Assembly: GCF_011100465.1 (NCBI RefSeq)
Contig: NZ_CP049740.1
Location: 1,057,857-1,121,856 of the forward strand
Direction: 5' to 3'
DNA from: Jeotgalibaca arthritidis
GTDB lineage: Bacteria > Bacillota > Bacilli > Lactobacillales > Aerococcaceae
Length of the DNA stretch: 64,000 nt
Below are positions 59,586-64,000 of this stretch, in pieces. The notes below the pieces were generated by a model. That model was not told the origin of the DNA. It searched no databases and saw nothing but the letters and a program-made list of their open reading frames with translations. The translations under genes were made by a program, and so were the position numbers. Position 1 is the first letter of the stretch. Each line of letters begins with the position of its first letter.

Positions 59586-59686
59586 TTTCCTTAACTCCTT
59601 AGCCCATACTGGTCTGTTTCTGGTATGCGCCTTCTCCCTTAAATTTTATCATAATTAGGGAGGAAAATCGAAGGAAGGTCAGTGAT

Positions 59687-60433
59687 TTAGTCCTGATAAA
59701 TGAAAACATATTTTTGGCTGGTCGAATGCTCTGCTGAAAATTGATAATGAGGATGGTCAAAGTGTTGTAAGTCTTCGACCGCTTCAACATGATTTTCAGC
59801 CATATAACGCACCATTTGGCCGCGTGCCATTTTAGCTAGCGTTGCTTTCACCTTCAACTTGCCATCAATTAGATTAGAAAACATAATCTCGATCAACTGA
59901 TCACCTTCCTTGAGGTAGGGGCTGATGGCTTTTGTATATTCTTTGGAAGCTAGATTAATGACCGGTCCGTCACTGAAATCAAGGGCGTCATACAAATGGC
60001 TTCCCCAATAATGATAGAGATTTTTGTGGCCATCGACTTGAAGTGGCGCCTGCATTTCCAAACGATAGGGCGTAATGCCATCAAACGGGCGCAAGACCCC
60101 ATAAAAACCAGATAAAATTCGCAAATTTTCTTTCATATAAGCTAGAGCATTTTCGCTAAACAAATCCGGAGACATATATTGAAACTGCAAGCCCTTATAA
60201 CTCATCACGGCTGGCGATAGTTGATTAGCCAGCTCCATTTGCTTCAAGCGCTCTCTATTTTCTGTGGCAATTTGGTCATTGCACTTCCACAGCGCTTTCG
60301 CTTCCTCGTAGGTGAGGCTATTGAGAGTATCGAGAATGACCTGTGTTTTTTTAAGAAAAAGGGGCGTTGTTTCTGCTAGGAAACTGTTAGTCTCGGCGAC
60401 CATTTTTTTAGTGGGTGAGATGATGATTTTCAT
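59687..60433 (-). CDS. yaaA: YaaA family protein (UPF0246)
   Basis: YaaA limits iron-dependent oxidative damage in Escherichia coli. The 248 residues match the family: MKIIISPTKKM, MSYKGLQFQYMSPDLFSENA, LRILSGFYGVLRPFDGITPY, RLEMQAPLQV and VINLASKEYTKAI. On the minus strand AAAGGA precedes the ATG. It is upstream of treR and the MATE gene on the same strand and may be co-transcribed with them. Confidence 0.93.
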   Translation of the reverse strand: MKIIISPTKKMVAETNSFLAETTPLFLKKTQVILDTLNSLTYEEAKALWKCNDQIATENRERLKQMELANQLSPAVMSYKGLQFQYMSPDLFSENALAYMKENLRILSGFYGVLRPFDGITPYRLEMQAPLQVDGHKNLYHYWGSHLYDALDFSDGPVINLASKEYTKAISPYLKEGDQLIEIMFSNLIDGKLKVKATLAKMARGQMVRYMAENHVEAVEDLQHFDHPHYQFSAEHSTSQKYVFIYQD

Positions 60434-60530
60434 AAGTGAGTCCTTTCTTCATATCGTCTTCCAACTATCTTAACATGATGATTATGAAAAAACCTAGTCT
60501 CAAAAGTATATTAAAATTGAAACAAAGGAC

Positions 60531-60559
60531 TTGCATTTAGTAAGCAATGTCGGTATAAT
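60531..60559 (+). promoter_or_regulatory. Sigma-A promoter of mnmE-mnmG
   Basis: TTGCAT (60531-60536), a 17-nt spacer and TATAAT (60554-60559) make a strong vegetative promoter. A leader of about 145 nt follows before mnmE. Confidence 0.85.
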
Positions 60560-60616
60560 TTCTTAGAATTCAATTGTGAAAGAACCAATAAAATAACCAA
60601 CATGTGTGACGCAGTC

Positions 60617-60665
60617 AAAGTGCTTAACCATCCGAACAGACAACGGGTGGAGTGGGCACTTTTTT
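60617..60665 (+). terminator. Intrinsic terminator in the mnmE leader (attenuator candidate)
   Basis: AAAGTGC (60617-60623) pairs with GCACTTT (60656-60662), and CCATCCG (60628-60634) pairs with CGGGTGG (60644-60650) with one wobble, followed by six T. It lies between the only visible promoter and mnmE, so it must be read through or regulated for mnmE to be expressed. It could equally end a short leader RNA. Confidence 0.75.
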
Positions 60666-60710
60666 CATGCACAAAAATGAAACACTGATAGGAAGGAGAG
60701 GCAATCCCTC

Positions 60711-62102
60711 ATGATGATAACGGAATTTGATACAATTGCAGCTATTTCAACGCCTCCAGGAGAAGGGGCAATTGGAATTGTAAGAATAAGTGGTGACGAT
60801 GCGATCGCAATCGCTGATCGCTTATACCAGTCAGGATCGAAGCAACTGAAAGATGTTGATAGCCATACCATTCACTATGGCCATATTCATAATCCTAAGA
60901 CGGATGAAGTAGTTGATGAAGTCATGGTAACGATTATGCGTGCGCCTAAGACATTTACAAAAGAAGATGTTGTTGAGATTAACTGCCACGGTGGTGTGGT
61001 GAGTGTGAACCGCATTTTACAAACTATTTTACAACACGGCGCGCGGTTAGCAGAACCGGGTGAGTTTACTAAGCGGGCGTTTTTAAATGGGCGGATTGAC
61101 CTCTCCCAAGCGGAAGCTGTTATGGACTTGATTCGGGCGAAAACAGACCGAGCGATGGATGTGGCTTTGCGCCAATTGGATGGCGATTTGTCTCATCTGA
61201 TTCGCGATATTCGCCAAATTATTTTAAATACATTGGCAGAAGTGGAAGTGAATATCGACTACCCAGAGTACGATGATGTTGAAGAAGTGACAACTCGACT
61301 ATTGAAGGAAAAAACCATTGAAGTACAAGGTCATGTTGACCAACTACTGAAAACAGCAAAACAAGGGAAAATTTTGCGTGATGGACTAGAAACTGCCATT
61401 ATTGGTCGCCCGAATGTTGGGAAATCAAGCTTGTTGAACCGTTTGATTCGAGAAGAAAAAGCAATCGTAACAGACATTGCAGGAACAACCCGAGATACGA
61501 TTGAAGAATATGTCAATGTTAACGGCGTTCCTTTGAAATTGATTGATACAGCGGGAATTCGTGAAACAGACGATATTGTTGAACAAATTGGTGTGGAACG
61601 TAGTCGTCAAGCTTTGTTGGCGGCAGACTTAATCTTGTTATTGATTAACCAAAATGAAGTGCTTTCTGATGAAGATCGCGCCTTACTCGACTTAACGCAA
61701 GATATGAACCGCATTATTTTATTAAACAAGAGCGACTTAGCTGCAAAGGTATCGGTTAGTGAGCTAACCGAATGGAGCAGTCCAGAGCAAATTATTACAA
61801 CCTCTATGTTGGAACAAACAGGATTGGACCAATTGGAGAAACAAATCGCTGCCATGTTCTTTGCTGGCGAAACGGGTGAGAAGGACGCGACTTATATTTC
61901 TAATGTCCGTCATATCGCACTTTTACATGACACACAAGAAGCTTTAGAAGAAGTTATTTCTGGAATTGAAATGGCTATGCCGGTTGATCTGGTTCAGATT
62001 GACTTTACGAGAGCTTGGGAATTATTAGGTGAAATTACAGGTGACACTGTTCAGGATGAATTGCTGACACAACTATTCAGTCAATTCTGCCTCGGAAAAT
62101 AA
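60711..62102 (+). CDS. mnmE: tRNA modification GTPase MnmE
   Basis: With MnmG, MnmE installs the 5-aminomethyl or carboxymethylaminomethyl group on wobble uridine 34. The N-terminal folate-binding domain opens [20 protein letters not shown]. The inserted G domain has [23 protein letters not shown] and NKSD. The C-terminus is CLGK, the CxGK motif with the essential Cys. AAGGAGAG serves ATG 60711; a second ATG follows. At 463 residues it is full length. Confidence 0.97.
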   Translation: MMITEFDTIAAISTPPGEGAIGIVRISGDDAIAIADRLYQSGSKQLKDVDSHTIHYGHIHNPKTDEVVDEVMVTIMRAPKTFTKEDVVEINCHGGVVSVNRILQTILQHGARLAEPGEFTKRAFLNGRIDLSQAEAVMDLIRAKTDRAMDVALRQLDGDLSHLIRDIRQIILNTLAEVEVNIDYPEYDDVEEVTTRLLKEKTIEVQGHVDQLLKTAKQGKILRDGLETAIIGRPNVGKSSLLNRLIREEKAIVTDIAGTTRDTIEEYVNVNGVPLKLIDTAGIRETDDIVEQIGVERSRQALLAADLILLLINQNEVLSDEDRALLDLTQDMNRIILLNKSDLAAKVSVSELTEWSSPEQIITTSMLEQTGLDQLEKQIAAMFFAGETGEKDATYISNVRHIALLHDTQEALEEVISGIEMAMPVDLVQIDFTRAWELLGEITGDTVQDELLTQLFSQFCLGK

Positions 62103-62130
62103 AGGTCGACATAAAGAAGGGAATAAACGA

Positions 62131-64000
62131 ATGAACCGATATGAAGCTGGAAATTTTGATGTGATTGTCGTTGGTGCTGGACACGCAGGTTCGGAAGCTG
62201 CACTTGCAGCGGCTCGAATGGGTAGCTCAACAGTCTTATTGACAATTGATTTAGATATGGTGGCATTTATGCCATGTAACCCATCCATTGGTGGCCCTGC
62301 TAAAGGGGTTGTCGTACGTGAAGTAGACGCTCTCGGTGGCGAAATGGGTCGTAATATTGATAAAACTTATGTACAAATGCGGATGCTAAATACTGGGAAA
62401 GGTCCTGCTGTTCAAGCATTACGTGCGCAAGCAGATAAAAATGACTATGCCCAAGAAATGAAAAAGACTATCGAAAAACAAGATAACTTGTTATTGAGAC
62501 AAGGGATTGTAGAAGAATTAATCGTTGAAGACGGTGAAGTTAAAGGTGTGGTTAGCCATACTGGTGCTATTTACCGAGGAAAAGCGGTTGTCCTAACTGC
62601 AGGAACATCGTCTCGCGGCCAAATTATTATTGGTGAACTGAAATATTCATCAGGTCCAAACAATTCACAACCATCGATTAAACTGTCTGAAAACTTACTC
62701 GAACTAGGCTTTGACTTGGCACGTTTTAAAACAGGAACACCGCCAAGAATTCTATCATCATCGATTGATTACTCTAAAACGGAAGAACAACCCGGAGATA
62801 CAGAACCAAATCACTTTAGCTTTAGCTCTAAAGATGAGGACTACTTACAAGAGCAATTGTCTTGTTGGTTAACGTATACAGGAACAGAGGCCCATCAAAT
62901 TATCCGTGATAACTTGCACCGCGCGCCAATGTTTACCGGTATTGTTGAAGGGGTCGGCGCTCGTTACTGCCCATCAATTGAAGACAAGGTCGTTCGTTTT
63001 AGCGATAAACCGCGTCACCAATTGTTCTTAGAGCCAGAAGGACGCAACACGGAAGAAGTTTACGTGCAAGGTTTGTCGTCTTCTTTACCAGAAGATGTTC
63101 AATTGCAAGTTCTACATTCTATTGATGGCTTAGAAAATGCTAAAATGATGCGGACAGGCTATGCCATTGAGTATGATGTGGTCAAACCTCACCAACTTCG
63201 TCCGTCACTAGAAACAAAATTAGTGAAGAACTTGTTTACAGCAGGCCAAATGAACGGAACATCTGGTTACGAGGAAGCTGCTGGACAAGGCATTATCGCC
63301 GGAATTAATGCCGCACTTTCGGTTCAAGAAAAAGAGCCGCTTGTTTTAAAACGTAGCGATGGCTACATTGGCGTTATGATCGATGATTTGGTTACAAAAG
63401 GAACGCTAGAACCTTACCGTTTACTAACTTCTCGTGCCGAATACCGTTTGCTATTACGCCACGATAATGCTGATATTCGTTTATCAGAGATCGGCCATGA
63501 GATTGGCTTGTTGAGCGAAGATCGTTACCAAGCATACTTAGAAAAACAAGAAGCTGTTAACGAAGAGATTGCGCGTATTAAAACGATTCGCCTTAAACCA
63601 ACAGAAGACTTGCAAGCTTTCCTAGCGTCACGCAATTCAGCACCATTGAAAGATGGGTTCTTATTCAGTGATTTACTGAAACGTCCAGAGTTGGACTACA
63701 AAGGATTATCGCCATTCGCACCACTTGAAGAAGAATTAGCAAGTGATGTCATTGACCAAATCGAAATCCAAATTAAGTACGAAGGCTATATTAAAAAAGC
63801 CATTGCTAAAGTAGAAAAATTGAAGAAAATGGAAGAGAAACGCATTCCAGAAAATATCGATTACGATGCCATCAATGGCATTGCTACAGAAGCAAAAGAT
63901 AAATTGAAAAAAATTCAACCTGAAACAATCGCTCAAGCTAGCCGCATCAGTGGTGTAAACCCAGCAGATATTTCTGTTTTAATGGTGTATGTTCAAAGCG
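62131..64000 (+). CDS. mnmG: tRNA uridine-5-carboxymethylaminomethyl enzyme MnmG, 3' end outside window
   Basis: MnmG is the FAD-binding partner of MnmE. The N-terminal dinucleotide fold is [20 protein letters not shown]. Family motifs follow: [58 protein letters not shown] and [28 protein letters not shown] precedes ATG 62131. About 623 codons are present and the frame is open to the window edge, so only the final few residues are missing. Confidence 0.97.
   Translation, partial: MNRYEAGNFDVIVVGAGHAGSEAALAAARMGSSTVLLTIDLDMVAFMPCNPSIGGPAKGVVVREVDALGGEMGRNIDKTYVQMRMLNTGKGPAVQALRAQADKNDYAQEMKKTIEKQDNLLLRQGIVEELIVEDGEVKGVVSHTGAIYRGKAVVLTAGTSSRGQIIIGELKYSSGPNNSQPSIKLSENLLELGFDLARFKTGTPPRILSSSIDYSKTEEQPGDTEPNHFSFSSKDEDYLQEQLSCWLTYTGTEAHQIIRDNLHRAPMFTGIVEGVGARYCPSIEDKVVRFSDKPRHQLFLEPEGRNTEEVYVQGLSSSLPEDVQLQVLHSIDGLENAKMMRTGYAIEYDVVKPHQLRPSLETKLVKNLFTAGQMNGTSGYEEAAGQGIIAGINAALSVQEKEPLVLKRSDGYIGVMIDDLVTKGTLEPYRLLTSRAEYRLLLRHDNADIRLSEIGHEIGLLSEDRYQAYLEKQEAVNEEIARIKTIRLKPTEDLQAFLASRNSAPLKDGFLFSDLLKRPELDYKGLSPFAPLEEELASDVIDQIEIQIKYEGYIKKAIAKVEKLKKMEEKRIPENIDYDAINGIATEAKDKLKKIQPETIAQASRISGVNPADISVLMVYVQS

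Noticed and set aside
59605-59635. Inverted repeat CATAC...GTATG before treR as a TreR autoregulatory site
   Set aside because: Its sequence does not match the TreR consensus seen before treP, so autoregulation is not supported.

Overview
The window reads as a chromosome segment of a motile, low-GC Gram-positive bacterium of the Lactobacillales type. The evidence is strong AGGAGG ribosome sites with frequent GTG and TTG starts, the Firmicutes-style chemotaxis set (CheC, CheD, FliY), no P- or L-ring genes, PTS-based trehalose use, bacteriocin-gene remnants and a D-aspartate-ligase-like ATP-grasp enzyme. A motile member of Carnobacteriaceae or Enterococcaceae fits best; this is inference and the genus cannot be fixed from the sequence alone.

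Layout. (1) 1-2400: a complete IS3-family element (83-1622) sits inside what was a transcription terminator hairpin. It is followed by a tandem hairpin repeat and by a joined pair of gene remnants (YeiH fragment, PAS-chemoreceptor fragment). (2) 2455-41003: a contiguous motility region, all on the plus strand. A sigma-D-type promoter precedes chemoreceptor-cheW-cheD-cheB-cheR-cheA-cheC-cheY-cheW2-fliM-fliY. A second sigma-D unit holds flgM-flgN-flgK-flgL. A third starts with flagellin, followed by flaG-fliD-fliT-like-fliS. A long basal-body/export/motor operon follows: flgB-flgC-fliE-fliF-fliG-fliH-fliI-fliJ-fliK-flgD-flagellar operon protein-flgE-flbD-motA-motB-fliL-fliO-fliP-fliQ-fliR-flhB-flhA-fliA-flgF-like-flgG. 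Its tail adds an FtsE-like ATPase with no FtsX partner and an ATP-grasp ligase. flhF, flhG, csrA and fliW are not present. (3) 41100-47900: a NERD-domain protein, a trehalose operon (PTS EIIBC with an in-frame stop, then trehalose-6-phosphate hydrolase) behind a promoter with a TreR operator and a cre-like site, a small membrane protein, a chemoreceptor fragment, and a GerM-domain lipoprotein. (4) 48000-51000: a YeiH-type exporter divergent from a LysR regulator, then an exonuclease III family gene. (5) 50969-57410: a damaged region. A membrane-anchored MutS-family gene is split by an IS30-family element, a small gene is cut off after nine codons by a second IS3 element, and a bacteriocin locus survives only as truncated pieces joined end to end. 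(6) 57445-60433, minus strand: MATE transporter, the trehalose repressor TreR (far from its operon), and YaaA. (7) 60531-64000: mnmE behind a leader with an intrinsic terminator, and mnmG running off the end.

How it works together: FliA (sigma-28), made at the end of the basal-body operon, should read the three sigma-D-type promoters (chemotaxis, flgM, flagellin). FlgM should hold it back until the hook is finished. The flagellar set looks intact and functional, whereas the trehalose, MutS-like and bacteriocin loci carry visible inactivating lesions.

A recurring structure not explained by genes is a set of intergenic tandem hairpins with a spacing of about 51-52 nt. It occurs at four sites, with one stem sequence at three of them and a different stem sequence at the fourth.
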